Assembly (NCBI RefSeq): GCF_001693815.1
Contig: NZ_MBQD01000022.1
Coordinates: 1 to 64,000 of the forward strand
DNA: 64,000 bases
DNA from: Tessaracoccus lapidicaptus
GTDB taxonomy: Bacteria > Actinomycetota > Actinomycetes > Propionibacteriales > Propionibacteriaceae
Reading direction: 5' to 3'
Position numbers and translations under genes: made by a program. Under the pieces are notes generated by a model. The model was not told the DNA's origin. It made no database searches and saw only the letters and a list, made by a program, of their open reading frames with translations. This document shows positions 51,901 through 60,007 of this stretch, in pieces (within the stretch, counting starts at the first letter, position 1; the number at the start of each line of letters is the position of its first letter).

Positions 51901-52782
51901 ATGAACATCGCTGTTCTCGGACTCGGCGCCATGGGCCTGCCCATGGCCACCTGGCTAGCCCAGACATTCTCCGTCACCGCCTTCGACATCGCGGACGCGC
52001 GCGTCCAGCTCGCCGCCAACGCGGGCATCACGTGCCGCCCCTCGGCCCGCGACGCGGTCGACGGCGCCGACATCGTCCTGGTCGCCGTCCGCAACCAGGC
52101 CCAGCTCGAGGAGCTCCTCTACGGGGCGGCAGGTATCGTCCCGGCGCTGCGCCGCGGCGCCGCCATCATCCTCACGTCCACGGTCGGCATCCAGGCGGTC
52201 GAGGCCGTGGCCGCGCGCCTGACCGACGACGGCATCGGCCTGGCCGACGCCCCCGTCTCCGGCGGACCCGCCCGCGCCGGCAAGGGCGACCTGCTGGTCA
52301 CCGTCGGCGCCTACCCGGCCGTCTACGAGCACTGCCGCCCCGTGTTGGAGGCCATGGCGTCCAACCTCGTGTGGGTGGGCGAGACCCCCGGCAAGGGTCA
52401 GAGCATGAAGACCGTCAACCAGCTGCTGTGCGGCGTGCACATCGCGGCCGCCGCCGAGGCGCTGGCGCTGGCGGGCGAACTCGGGCTCGACCAGACCAAG
52501 GCCCTCGAGGCGCTGATGTCCGGCGCGGCAGCCTCCTTCATGCTGGGCGACCGCGGACCCCGCGCCATCCAGGCCTACGACGGCGAGGCGGCCGAGGTGA
52601 AGTCGCGGCTCGACATCTTCGTCAAGGACATGGGGATCGTCACCTCCGCAGCCAAGGGTGTCGGCATGCCCGTGCCCGTGGCGGCGGCTGCCGAGCAGCT
52701 CTACCTCCAGGGTCTGGCCAACGGGCAGGGCGCCATGGACGACTCCTCGGTCATCACCCTCGTCACGCCGAAGAAGGGCTGA
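51901..52782 (+). CDS. NAD-dependent dehydrogenase of the 3-hydroxyisobutyrate family (L-threonate dehydrogenase-like)
   Basis: A 293-residue beta-hydroxyacid dehydrogenase: GLGAMGLPMATWLAQ NAD-binding motif, LADAPVSGGPARAGKGDLLVTVG (family signature with catalytic-side residues), and GKGQSMKTVNQLL with the catalytic Lys. In four-carbon acid-sugar loci LtnD oxidises L-threonate to 2-oxo-tetronate. The ATG at 51901 starts the natural N terminus; a longer open frame upstream is inside the kinase gene. Next to the kinase and permease, LtnD-like function is likely. Confidence 0.85.
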   Translation: MNIAVLGLGAMGLPMATWLAQTFSVTAFDIADARVQLAANAGITCRPSARDAVDGADIVLVAVRNQAQLEELLYGAAGIVPALRRGAAIILTSTVGIQAVEAVAARLTDDGIGLADAPVSGGPARAGKGDLLVTVGAYPAVYEHCRPVLEAMASNLVWVGETPGKGQSMKTVNQLLCGVHIAAAAEALALAGELGLDQTKALEALMSGAAASFMLGDRGPRAIQAYDGEAAEVKSRLDIFVKDMGIVTSAAKGVGMPVPVAAAAEQLYLQGLANGQGAMDDSSVITLVTPKKG

Positions 52783-52785
52783 GCC

Positions 52786-54144
52786 ATGGGAGCCGGAACT
52801 CTGCTGGGCATCGCGCTGGGTGCCATCATCCTGCTGCTGATCCTGGTCATCCGGATCAAGATGTCGGCGTTCGTCGCCCTGCTGCTGGTCGCCTTCGGCA
52901 CCGCGCTCGCCACGGGCATCGCGCTGACCGACATCGTCCCCACCATGACCGCCGGCATGGGCAACACCCTCGCCAGCGTCATGATCGTCGTCGGGCTGGG
53001 CGCCATGCTCGGCCGACTCATCGAGGTGTCCGGCGGCGCCGACGCCCTCGCCGAGAAGTTCTCCGCCGTCCTCGGCCCGAAGCGCGTCGTGGCCGCCGTC
53101 ACCGCCGCAGCCTTCGTGCTGGGCATCCCCGTCTTCTTCGACGTCGGCTTCATCATCCTCGCGCCCATCGTGTTCGGGTTCGCCCGCGTCGCGAAGATCA
53201 ACCCCCTCGCTCTGGGCCTGCCCGTCGCCGGCGCCATGCTCACCGTCCACGTCGCGCTGCCGCCGCACCCGGGCCCGGTGGCCGCCGCCGGCATCACCGG
53301 CGCCGACGTCGGCATGATGCTGCTGTGGGGCCTGCCCATCGCCGCCGTCACAGCGGTCATCGGCTTCTTCGCCGCCAAGATGTTCAAGCCCGAGAAGTAC
53401 GAACTGCTCGAGTCTCCCGCGACGAAGTCCGCCGCCATCCACGACGAGGCCGTCGACGGCCCCAAGCGGGTCCTGGGCGCGGGCACCGTCATCGCGCTGA
53501 TCCTCCTGCCGATCCTGCAGATCATGGTCGGCACCGTCGGCAACATGACCCTGGAGGAGGGCACGTTCGGTCGGGGCCTCGTCGGCATGCTGGGGGCGTC
53601 GCCGATCGCGCTGCTGACGGCGGTCGTCGTCGGCTATCTGGTGGTCGGGCACAACCAGCGCTGGTCGCTGGGTAAGCGTGGGTCGGTGCTGGAATCCGCG
53701 CTGCCCGATGTCGCGGTGATCGTGTTCGTCACCGGCGCCGGCGGCGTGTTCGCGAACGTGCTGGTCACCTCGGGAATCGGCAAGGCCTTCTCGGAGGCGC
53801 TCATCAGCATCAACATGCCGATCATCCTGGCCGGGTTCCTCATCTCCCTGGCGCTGCGCGCGTCGCAGGGCTCGGCGACGGTGGCCATCCTCACCGCCGC
53901 CGGACTGTTGGCCCAGCCGATCATGGACGCGGGCTACTCGGGCACGCAGATGACGCTGGTGACATTGGCCATCGCGTTCGGCGGACTCGGCCTCAGCCAC
54001 ATCAACGACTCGGGATTCTGGATCGTCACCAAGTACCTGGGACTGAGCGTCAAGGACGGTCTACGCACCTGGACGGTGCTGTCGACCATCTTCGGCCTGA
54101 CCGGATTCCTCCTCACCTGGGGGGTGTTCGCGCTGGTGTCCTGA
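52786..54144 (+). CDS. GntP-family permease
   Basis: A 452-residue GntP/gluconate:H+ symporter-type protein with about twelve hydrophobic segments, including GIPVFFDVGFIILAPIVFGFAR and ASQGSATVAILTAAGLL, and the late GLGLSHINDSGFWIVTKYL typical of the family. It likely imports a four-carbon or six-carbon sugar acid matching the upstream kinase and dehydrogenase. It starts three bases after the dehydrogenase stop and ends at a strong terminator. Confidence 0.9.
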   Translation: MGAGTLLGIALGAIILLLILVIRIKMSAFVALLLVAFGTALATGIALTDIVPTMTAGMGNTLASVMIVVGLGAMLGRLIEVSGGADALAEKFSAVLGPKRVVAAVTAAAFVLGIPVFFDVGFIILAPIVFGFARVAKINPLALGLPVAGAMLTVHVALPPHPGPVAAAGITGADVGMMLLWGLPIAAVTAVIGFFAAKMFKPEKYELLESPATKSAAIHDEAVDGPKRVLGAGTVIALILLPILQIMVGTVGNMTLEEGTFGRGLVGMLGASPIALLTAVVVGYLVVGHNQRWSLGKRGSVLESALPDVAVIVFVTGAGGVFANVLVTSGIGKAFSEALISINMPIILAGFLISLALRASQGSATVAILTAAGLLAQPIMDAGYSGTQMTLVTLAIAFGGLGLSHINDSGFWIVTKYLGLSVKDGLRTWTVLSTIFGLTGFLLTWGVFALVS

Positions 54145-54153
54145 GAGACGGAT

Positions 54154-54193
54154 CGACGAGGGGGCCGCGTGTGGGTGCGCGGCCCCCTCGTCG
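54154..54193 (+). terminator. Strong hairpin ending the acid-sugar operon
   Basis: A perfect 16-bp stem, CGACGAGGGGGCCGCG (54154-54169) and its complement (54178-54193), with a TGTGGGTG loop, 10 bases after the GntP stop codon. Confidence 0.9.
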
Positions 54194-54262
54194 TCCGTCA
54201 GTGGCATGCTGTCCCTCCACACCTCTGCGCTTGACGACCGATCGACGGAAGGACACCACGGC

Positions 54263-54793
54263 ATGGACTTGAGTTTCCGACGGGCCGAGCCGCACGACAC
54301 CTCGGCGGCGCAGGCGGCCTACCGGAGGATCATCGACCACCTCGCCGACACCGTGGACTTCCCCCACTGGCACACCGAGAACCACCCGACGCCGGCGGAG
54401 GTCGCCGGGTGGATCGAGGCCGGTGAGCTGCACCTGGCCGTGGACGTTGATGACGCCATCGCCGGAGTCGTCGTGCTCAATCACGACGCCGTCGACGCCT
54501 ACCGGGAGGCCGGTTGGGCGATCGAGGCCGAGCCGCATGAGGTGCTGATCGTCCACGCACTCGGCGTCGTGCCTGACCATCTCGGGCTGGGCGTGGCCCG
54601 GTTCCTCGTGGACGCGTCGATCCGGGTCGCACGCGAACGGCGCTGCAGGGCTGTGCGCCTGGACACCTACGTCGAGAATCTCCCCGCGCGAAGGCTTTAC
54701 GCACGGTACGGCTTCACCGACCTGGGTTGCCACACGGTGCGCTACGACGGCACTGAGCTGGACCAGTTCCACCTGTTCGAGTACGTCCTCTAG
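54263..54793 (+). CDS. GNAT-family N-acetyltransferase
   Basis: A 176-residue GNAT: RRAEPHDTSAAQAAYRRII start, ALGVVPDHLGLGVARFLVDASIRVARERRC with the acetyl-CoA loop (degenerate Q/RxxGxG/A), then LDTYVENLPARRLYARYGFTDLG. I take the ATG at 54263 (MDLSFRR) with GGAAGGA upstream. Substrate unknown. The CTCAG side of the 81-bp tandem repeat faces its stop codon. Confidence 0.82.
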   Translation: MDLSFRRAEPHDTSAAQAAYRRIIDHLADTVDFPHWHTENHPTPAEVAGWIEAGELHLAVDVDDAIAGVVVLNHDAVDAYREAGWAIEAEPHEVLIVHALGVVPDHLGLGVARFLVDASIRVARERRCRAVRLDTYVENLPARRLYARYGFTDLGCHTVRYDGTELDQFHLFEYVL

Positions 54794-54819
54794 AGCCGCC
54801 TGGCCGCCTGTCTCGATCA

Positions 54820-55062
54820 CCTACTCGTTCCCTGAGGAGTGTCGCCCGCGCAGAGGCGCGGTGTGGTCTCGAAAGGGTGGTCGTGTGAGGATCGGTGCGG
54901 GCAGCTCTCGGTCCATGAGGAGCGTCGTCCGCGTAGCGGCGCGGCGCGTCTCGAAGGGTCGTGGCGTGAGGTTCTGTGCGGGCAGCTCTCGGTCCCTGAG
55001 GAGCGTCGTCCGCGTAGCGGCGCGGCGCGTCTCGAAGGGTCGTGGCGTGAGGTTCTGTGCGA
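54820..55062 (-). repeat. 81-bp tandem repeat, subfamily 2 of the hairpin repeat
   Basis: Three tandem units with an 81-base period (starts at 54820, 54901 and 54982); the last two are almost identical, the first is more diverged. On the minus strand each has the skeleton CCTTCGAGAC, a GC-rich imperfect hairpin with a TAC loop, then CTCAGGGACC, like subfamily 1 with different hairpin arms. A partial copy in the other direction (CGACCCTTCGAGACCTC) follows near 55078-55096. The region to 55139 has nothing else; the IS element starts there. Confidence 0.85.
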
Positions 55063-55139
55063 GCTGCGGGGTGCGCGACGACCCTTCGAGACCTCCCACC
55101 GATGACCCCCGGGGTCGATTCCCCGCTCCCAGCGGCTAG

Positions 55140-56113
55140 GCCGTGTCTCCCTTATGTGCGTAGCCAGGTGATGATCGCGAAGATCGTGGCAGCGGCGCGG
55201 TAGGTGATGGCGAGCTTGTCGTAGCGGGTCGCCAGGCCGCGCCACTGTTTGACCTTGCTGAAGGATCTCTCCACGACATTGCGGTCCTTGTAGGTCTCCG
55301 CGTCGAACCAGTGTGGTCGACCACCGGCACGGCCGCGCCGCTTCCTGGCGGCGACATGGTCGCTCTTGGCCGGGATCACAGCGGTGATCCGACGCCGGCG
55401 CAACTCCCCGCGGATGACACCGGTGGAGTAGGCACGGTCGGCGATCACCACGTCGGGCCGAGTACGTGGCCGGCCGCGACCCAGACGTGGAACGTTGATG
55501 TCGGCGAGGACCTCGGCGAGCATCGCACCGTCGTTGCGTTGTCCTCCGGTGACCACGATCGCCAGCGGGCGACCCTTGCCGTCAACAGCATGATGGATCT
55601 TCGTGGTCAGCCCGCCGCGAGAGCGTCCGACGCCGTGACCTGCGGGTTCAACCTCCTCGAACGGAGCTTTCTTGTAGTTCGATGAAGCCCCCTGTGTCCT
55701 GCTCGGGGCGCTTGGTGTTCGTGGCGTGCTGATGAGCGCGCGCGATCGTGGCGTCGACCGACACCGTCCACTCGATCTTCCCCTCGGCGTCGGCCTTGGC
55801 CAGGATCCGCGCGAGGACCCGGTCCCAGGTGCCATCGGCGGCATAGCGGCGGTGGCGCTTCCACACAGTCTGCCAAGGGCCGAACTCCTCGCGCGGCAGA
55901 TCACGCCACGGGATCCCGGTTCGGTACCGGTAGGCGATGCCCTCGACCACCCTGCGGTTGTCCCCGAACGGATGACCCCTGCGGCCCTCGTTCGAGGGAA
56001 GCAGTGGCTCGATCAGCGCCCACTCCTCATCACTGAAGACCCGGAACCGCGATCGCTGATTCGTCACGACCTCACACTGCCGCGCGCCTCACCCGCAATA
56101 TGGGAGACACGCC
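55140..56113 (-). mobile_element. IS5-family insertion sequence with CTAG target duplication
   Basis: A 974-bp element. Left end GCCGTGTCTCCCT (from 55140) and right end (reading inward) GGCGTGTCTCCCA form ~13-bp inverted repeats with two mismatches. CTAG flanks both ends (55136-55139 and 56114-56117), a 4-bp duplication fitting IS5-family target choice. One transposase reading split over two frames occupies nearly the whole element. Confidence 0.9.
55152..56067 (-). CDS. IS5-family transposase (two overlapping frames)
   Basis: Frame A (ATG 56067 to stop at 55648, 139 residues) has the N-terminal IS5 start FSDEEWALIEPLLP...GRRGHPFGDNRRVVEGIAYRYRTGIPWRDLP and the first catalytic Asp in VSVDATIARAHQHA. 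Frame B (to 55152) continues with SNYKKAPFEEVEPAGHGVGRSRGGLTTKIH, the second Asp in VVIADRAYSTGVIRGEL and the Glu region NVVERSFSKVKQWRGLATRYDK. Joining them needs a +1 (or -2) shift at the run ACAGGGGGCTTC near 55685, possibly programmed. Complete DDE set when joined. Confidence 0.88.
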
Positions 56114-56680
56114 CTAGTCCTCGATGACGTCGAGGCCCTGCTCACGGAGCTGCGCGAGGTGGTCCAGCATCCCGTTCAGCACCGCCGGCTCGTGACCCTC
56201 CCATTCCTTCACCTCCGCGACGACGCGCAGTGGGTGCCGGGTCCGGTACGACTGCGTGGGGTTGCCGGGGAACCTCTTGTTGGTCACGTTGGGATCGTCC
56301 TCGAACGGACCCGTGGGCTCGACGACGTACACGTGACCGCGCTCGGCGCTGCCGGCCAGCGCAGTGGCCAGCTCCGCGCCCCACACGGCTGTCTCCACCA
56401 GCGCCGAGAAGTAGATGTTGTTCGACGCCCGCCCCGCGTGGAAGTTCGAGCCGTAGCCGGGAACGAGCTCGGTGCCGGCCTCCACCGCCGACTTCGTGCC
56501 GTGGTAGAACGGCCCCTCGACGTGGGAACAGCTCTCGAAGGTGACCGGCGTGTGGGCGCCCGGGTCCTCGCCTGATCTCAGCTTTGTCCTCGTTGCTGGA
56601 TACCCAGGAGTCTGCCATCGGGTGGATCGAATGGCGCGTTGGCTGGTTCGTTGTCTCGGCATCGCCACCGGGTGACGCAC
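56114..56680 (-). CDS. arr: NAD+-rifampin ADP-ribosyltransferase
   Basis: An Arr enzyme that inactivates rifamycins by ADP-ribosylation: HVEGPFYHGTKSAVEAGTELVPGYGSNFHAGRASNNIYFSALVETAVWGAELA, then VYVVEPTGPFEDDPNVTNKRFPGNPTQSYR and a final LDVIED, as in known Arr proteins of ~140 residues. The core begins near the codon for DPGAHTPVTFE; upstream there is no sensible in-frame start except an ATG at 56680 that adds ~40 odd Arg-rich residues. A better N terminus (MADSWVSSNEDKAEI, ATG 56618) is in a different frame, so a one-base indel near 56580 may have damaged the start. Its stop codon lies inside the IS target duplication. Confidence 0.82.
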   Translation of the reverse strand: MRHPVAMPRQRTSQRAIRSTRWQTPGYPATRTKLRSGEDPGAHTPVTFESCSHVEGPFYHGTKSAVEAGTELVPGYGSNFHAGRASNNIYFSALVETAVWGAELATALAGSAERGHVYVVEPTGPFEDDPNVTNKRFPGNPTQSYRTRHPLRVVAEVKEWEGHEPAVLNGMLDHLAQLREQGLDVIED

Positions 56681-56711
56681 CGCGACAGTGTCTTGGGGAT
56701 AGCGTTGCCGG

Positions 56712-57206
56712 ATGGCCGCGACCCTTCGTCCCTACCGCGACACCGACGCCGAGCCAACCTGGCAGGTCTTCCACGCGGCGGTGCGCGTGACGGCCGCGGC
56801 GGACTACACGCCCGAGCAAGTGGAGGCCTGGTCACCTGACGAGGTGGACCTCGAGGCCTGGGGTCGCCGGCGTGCGGCAGCTTGGACAGTGGTCGCGGTT
56901 CAGGGGGAGCGCGTGGTGGGGTTCAGCGACCTCACCGACGACGGGGTGCTGGACATGCTGTTCGTGCACCCGGACGTCGGCGGGCAGGGTGTGGCGAGGT
57001 TGCTCGTCGGGGCCGTCCTGGAGGAGGCCCGACGGCGGGGTGTGTCCCGCGTGGTGACCCACGCCAGCCGTACGGCGAGGCCGGCGTTCGAGCGGCTCGG
57101 TTTCGTCGTCGGCCGCGAGAATGTGGAGAACTGGACGAGGGGAGTTCGGGTTCCGAACTACGACATGGCCGTGGTCTTTGCGGCCAAACCTGGGAATCGT
57201 GCCTAG
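56712..57206 (+). CDS. GNAT-family N-acetyltransferase
   Basis: A 164-residue GNAT: LRPYRDTDAEPTWQVFHAAV start, FVHPDVGGQGVARLLVGAVLEEARRRG with the acetyl-CoA Q/RxxGxG/A motif (GGQGVA), then ASRTARPAFERLGFVVGRE. It resembles the YafP/ElaA-type small-molecule acetyltransferases; the substrate is unknown. Divergent from arr, with an intergenic gap of 31-93 bases depending on the true arr start. Confidence 0.85.
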   Translation: MAATLRPYRDTDAEPTWQVFHAAVRVTAAADYTPEQVEAWSPDEVDLEAWGRRRAAAWTVVAVQGERVVGFSDLTDDGVLDMLFVHPDVGGQGVARLLVGAVLEEARRRGVSRVVTHASRTARPAFERLGFVVGRENVENWTRGVRVPNYDMAVVFAAKPGNRA

Positions 57207-57263
57207 CCTGGCTCCACTGGCGGACTACTGTGGGCACGTTGACTTGCACGAAGAGGGGTACGC

Positions 57264-58106
57264 GTGGCAACCGGACAGGATTGGTCTCGGCTAGAAGTCG
57301 AGGCCTGCGTGTCGGATTACCTACGCATGCTTGAGCTTGAACTGAATGGACAGAGGTACTCCAAGGCGCATCACGCTAGCGGATTGATGGCTCAACTCGA
57401 GGGACGGAGCCGCAAGTCCATCGACTTCAAGCACTGCAACATCAGCGCCGTGATGCTGCAGTTGGGGTACCCCTACATCCGGGGGTACAAGCCGCTCGCG
57501 AACTACCAAGGCCTCCTTTTCGACGTCGTCGAGGACAGGCTGCGGGGCAATCGCTCGGTCGACCAAGCCGTCGAAGCCGCGGTGGGCAGACCGGCTGCAG
57601 AGGTCAGCATCCCTGCCATGGACATTGTGTGGGTCGATCCTCCGCCAGCGGCCAAGCGCCCTGCCGAGACCTGGCGGCCCACCTTCCGGCACCTGGTTCG
57701 GGACTATCTTGCACAGGAGGCGCGCAACCGGTCACTGGGCCAGGCCGGTGAGCTTTTCGTGGCCGAATTCGAGGCGCGGAGGCTTGACGCCGCCGGAAAA
57801 AAGTCGCTGGCTGCTCGGGTTGAGCACGTTGCAGCGAGCATGGGCGACGGGCTGGGCTTCGACGTTCTGTCCTTCGACCTCGACGGGCGCGAGCGCCTCA
57901 TCGAGGTGAAGACCACGTCGTTCGGCGAACTCACGCCCTTCTTCGTCTCCCGCAACGAGCTGGCTCGGTCGGAGGCGGACCGGGACCAGTACCACCTCTA
58001 CCGGGTGTTCGACTTCCGGGATCAACCCCGCCTGTTTGGATTGCAGGGAGCCATCTCGGAGCAATGCAGTCTCGATCCGGTGTCGTATCTGGCACGAGTG
58101 GCGTAG
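57264..58106 (+). CDS. DUF3883 domain protein
   Basis: A 280-residue protein. The N-terminal part (residues ~1-90, SRKSIDFKHCNISAVMLQLGYPYIRGYKPLANYQ) resembles a small helical module often seen with HNH-type or restriction-linked proteins; the C-terminal DUF3883 domain (~150-270) contains the nuclease-like SFDLDGRERLIEVKTTSFGELTPFFVSRNE (E-V-K core of PD-(D/E)xK folds). DUF3883 usually sits in restriction or defence contexts, but here it is alone. GTG start at 57264 with GAAGAGG upstream. Codon use is less GC-biased than neighbours, hinting at transfer. Confidence 0.75.
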   Translation: MATGQDWSRLEVEACVSDYLRMLELELNGQRYSKAHHASGLMAQLEGRSRKSIDFKHCNISAVMLQLGYPYIRGYKPLANYQGLLFDVVEDRLRGNRSVDQAVEAAVGRPAAEVSIPAMDIVWVDPPPAAKRPAETWRPTFRHLVRDYLAQEARNRSLGQAGELFVAEFEARRLDAAGKKSLAARVEHVAASMGDGLGFDVLSFDLDGRERLIEVKTTSFGELTPFFVSRNELARSEADRDQYHLYRVFDFRDQPRLFGLQGAISEQCSLDPVSYLARVA

Positions 58107-58198
58107 GCGGTCCGGCACCTCCGACTAATCAAGTGAGAATCCGGGGAGTTGGGTCTCTATGCGGGCCATCTGCCCGGAATCCCACTCGGAGGGAATGC

Positions 58199-58230
58199 TG
58201 AGGGCCCGCCGAGTCGTCGACGGGCCCTCA
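58199..58230. terminator. Hairpin between the DUF3883 and TM2 genes
   Basis: TGAGGGCCCG (58199-58208) pairs with CGGGCCCTCA (58221-58230) around a 12-base loop, between convergent genes, 16 bases from the TM2 stop codon. Confidence 0.75.
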
Positions 58231-58246
58231 ACAGATCGGGGCTAGA

Positions 58247-58705
58247 TCAGTCGGCCAGTTCGAAGCCGGCGGCATCGCGGTGCCACTGCTCGCCGTACTT
58301 GGAGACCAGGATCAGGATGCCCTCAACCAGACCCCAGATCGCGGAGACCCAGGAGAGGAAGCCGACGGACAGCACCGTGATGAGGAGCTGAGCCAGAGCC
58401 TTCTTGGTGAAGCCGAGGTAGAAGTTGTGGATGCCCAGGCCGCCGAGCAGGATGCCGAGGATGCCGGCGACGATCTTGGACTTCTGACCCACCTGACCAC
58501 CGGGGGCGTACGGCGGCTGGCCCTGGTACGGCGCGCCGTAGGGCTGCTGGCCTTGGTACGGGGCGCCGTAGGGCTGCTGGCCTTGGTACGGGGCTCCGTA
58601 CGGCTGCTGGCCGAACTGCGGCTGGGAGGTGGGCTGGCCGTACTGCGGCTGATCGCCGGAGGGCTGGCCGTGGGGCTGCTGCGGATCCTGGGGGTACTGC
58701 GTCAT
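58247..58705 (-). CDS. TM2-domain membrane protein with Gln/Pro/Tyr repeats
   Basis: A 152-residue protein. Residues ~10-65 are Gln/Pro-rich with three tandem copies of QPYGAPYQGQ (encoded by a 30-base DNA repeat, 58521-58610), then a TM2 domain (~75-135: KIVAGILGILLGGLGIHNFYLGFTKKALAQLLITVLSVGFLSWVSAIWGLVEGILIL). I take the ATG at 58705 with GAAGGATC upstream. TM2 proteins are small two-helix proteins of mostly unknown role. Its leader contains array R5. Confidence 0.88.
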   Translation of the reverse strand: MTQYPQDPQQPHGQPSGDQPQYGQPTSQPQFGQQPYGAPYQGQQPYGAPYQGQQPYGAPYQGQPPYAPGGQVGQKSKIVAGILGILLGGLGIHNFYLGFTKKALAQLLITVLSVGFLSWVSAIWGLVEGILILVSKYGEQWHRDAAGFELAD

Positions 58706-58785
58706 GGAACGATCCTTCGTCGGTGCGGCTGGCGTGCGGGGCGTCGGGCACAAGGTAGCGCAGGCGTCGGTCATCCGGGTGGGGG

Positions 58786-58965
58786 GATCGACGCCTGCGG
58801 CGTCGGCTTCGAGACTCGCCCGGGTGCTCCGCACCGGGCGCGACCTCAGCGAGCGGGGTGGCGTCGGCTTCGAGACTCGCCCGGGTGCTGCGCACCGGGC
58901 GCGACCTCAGCGAACGGTTCAGGCGCGACCTCAGCGAGCGGTGCAGGCGCGACCTCAGCGACCGG
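58786..58965 (+). repeat. Hairpin repeat array R5
   Basis: One full plus-strand unit (58786-58856, inner hairpin GTGC-TCC-GCAC), one unit lacking the first hairpin (from about 58858), and two tail-only copies (ACCTCAGCGAGCGG, ACCTCAGCGACCGG) to 58965. The CTCAG end lies 14 bases from the stop codon of the aldo/keto reductase gene. Confidence 0.88.
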
Positions 58966-58979
58966 TGCGCAGCCAGGCG

Positions 58980-59966
58980 TCACCAGCGGTCGTGGACGTA
59001 CTCGCGGATGTACTCGTCGTATATCCGCTCGCAGGCGGCCAACTGGTCATCCGTCAGCGACGGCAGCGACCCAGCCGCCGCGTTCGCCGCCGCCTGCTCC
59101 GGTCGGCTCGCGCCGGGGATGACGACGGAGACACCCGGCTGGTCGATGATCCACCGCAGCGCGAACTGCGCCGGGGTCACACCCTCGGGCACGATCGACG
59201 CGAACTCCCGCGCCGCCTGCACCCCCACGCCGTAGGGAACGCCGCTGAAGGTCTCGCCCTGGTCGAACGCCTCACCGTGCCGGTTGTACGTGCGATGGTC
59301 CTCCGGCGCGAAGGTGGTGTCCTCGGTGAACTTGCCCGTCAGCAGACCGCTCGCCAACGGCACCCGGGCGATGATCCCAACCCCCGCCGCGGCAGCCGCC
59401 GGCAGCACCCGCTCCAGCGGCTTGCGGCGGAACACGTTGAGGATGATCTGGATGCTCGCGACGCCCGGCCGCTCCAGCGCGGTGAGGGCCTCGTCGACCG
59501 TCTCCACCGAGACCCCGTATGCGCGGAGCCAGCCCTCCTCGACCATCTCGTCGAGCGCGTCGTAGACGGCGCCGTCGGAGTAGACAGGCGTGGGCGGGCA
59601 GTGGAGCTGGGTCAGGTCGATGGTGTCGACGCCCAGCAGCCGCCGCGACCGCTCCGTCCAGGCGCGCAGGTTCTCGCGCGTGAACTGCTCCGGGGTGTGC
59701 GGGGCGGCGCGCCGGCCGAGTTTGGTGGCCACCATGATGTCGTCGGAGGGGCGCTCCTTGAGGAATCGGCCGACCAGTTCCTCGCTGTGCCCGTCGCCGT
59801 AGACGTCGGCGGTGTCGAAGAAGGTCACGCCGGCGTCCGCGGCGGCGTGCAGCACGCCCATCGAGGCGTCGTCGCTCACGTCGCCCCAGTCGCCGCCGAA
59901 CTGCCAGCAGCCCTGACCCACCACGCCGACCTCACGGCCGGTCCTGCCCAATGTTGACTTCTGCAT
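58980..59966 (-). CDS. Aldo/keto reductase
   Basis: A 328-residue AKR: STLGRTGREVGVVGQGCWQFGGDW, catalytic-type VTFFDTADVYGDGHSEELVGRFL (Asp/Tyr) and MVATKLGRRA (Lys), QLHCPPTPV in place of the usual HxD/DLVQLHWPD, and the C-terminal NADPH site SVVIPGASRPEQAAANAAAG. These enzymes reduce aldehydes or ketones with NADPH; the substrate is unknown. The ATG at 59966 follows GTGGAGGC. Confidence 0.9.
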   Translation of the reverse strand: MQKSTLGRTGREVGVVGQGCWQFGGDWGDVSDDASMGVLHAAADAGVTFFDTADVYGDGHSEELVGRFLKERPSDDIMVATKLGRRAAPHTPEQFTRENLRAWTERSRRLLGVDTIDLTQLHCPPTPVYSDGAVYDALDEMVEEGWLRAYGVSVETVDEALTALERPGVASIQIILNVFRRKPLERVLPAAAAAGVGIIARVPLASGLLTGKFTEDTTFAPEDHRTYNRHGEAFDQGETFSGVPYGVGVQAAREFASIVPEGVTPAQFALRWIIDQPGVSVVIPGASRPEQAAANAAAGSLPSLTDDQLAACERIYDEYIREYVHDRW

Positions 59967-60007
59967 GCCTCCACCTTGGCACAGCCCGCCCACGGTGGTG
60001 TCGCGGG

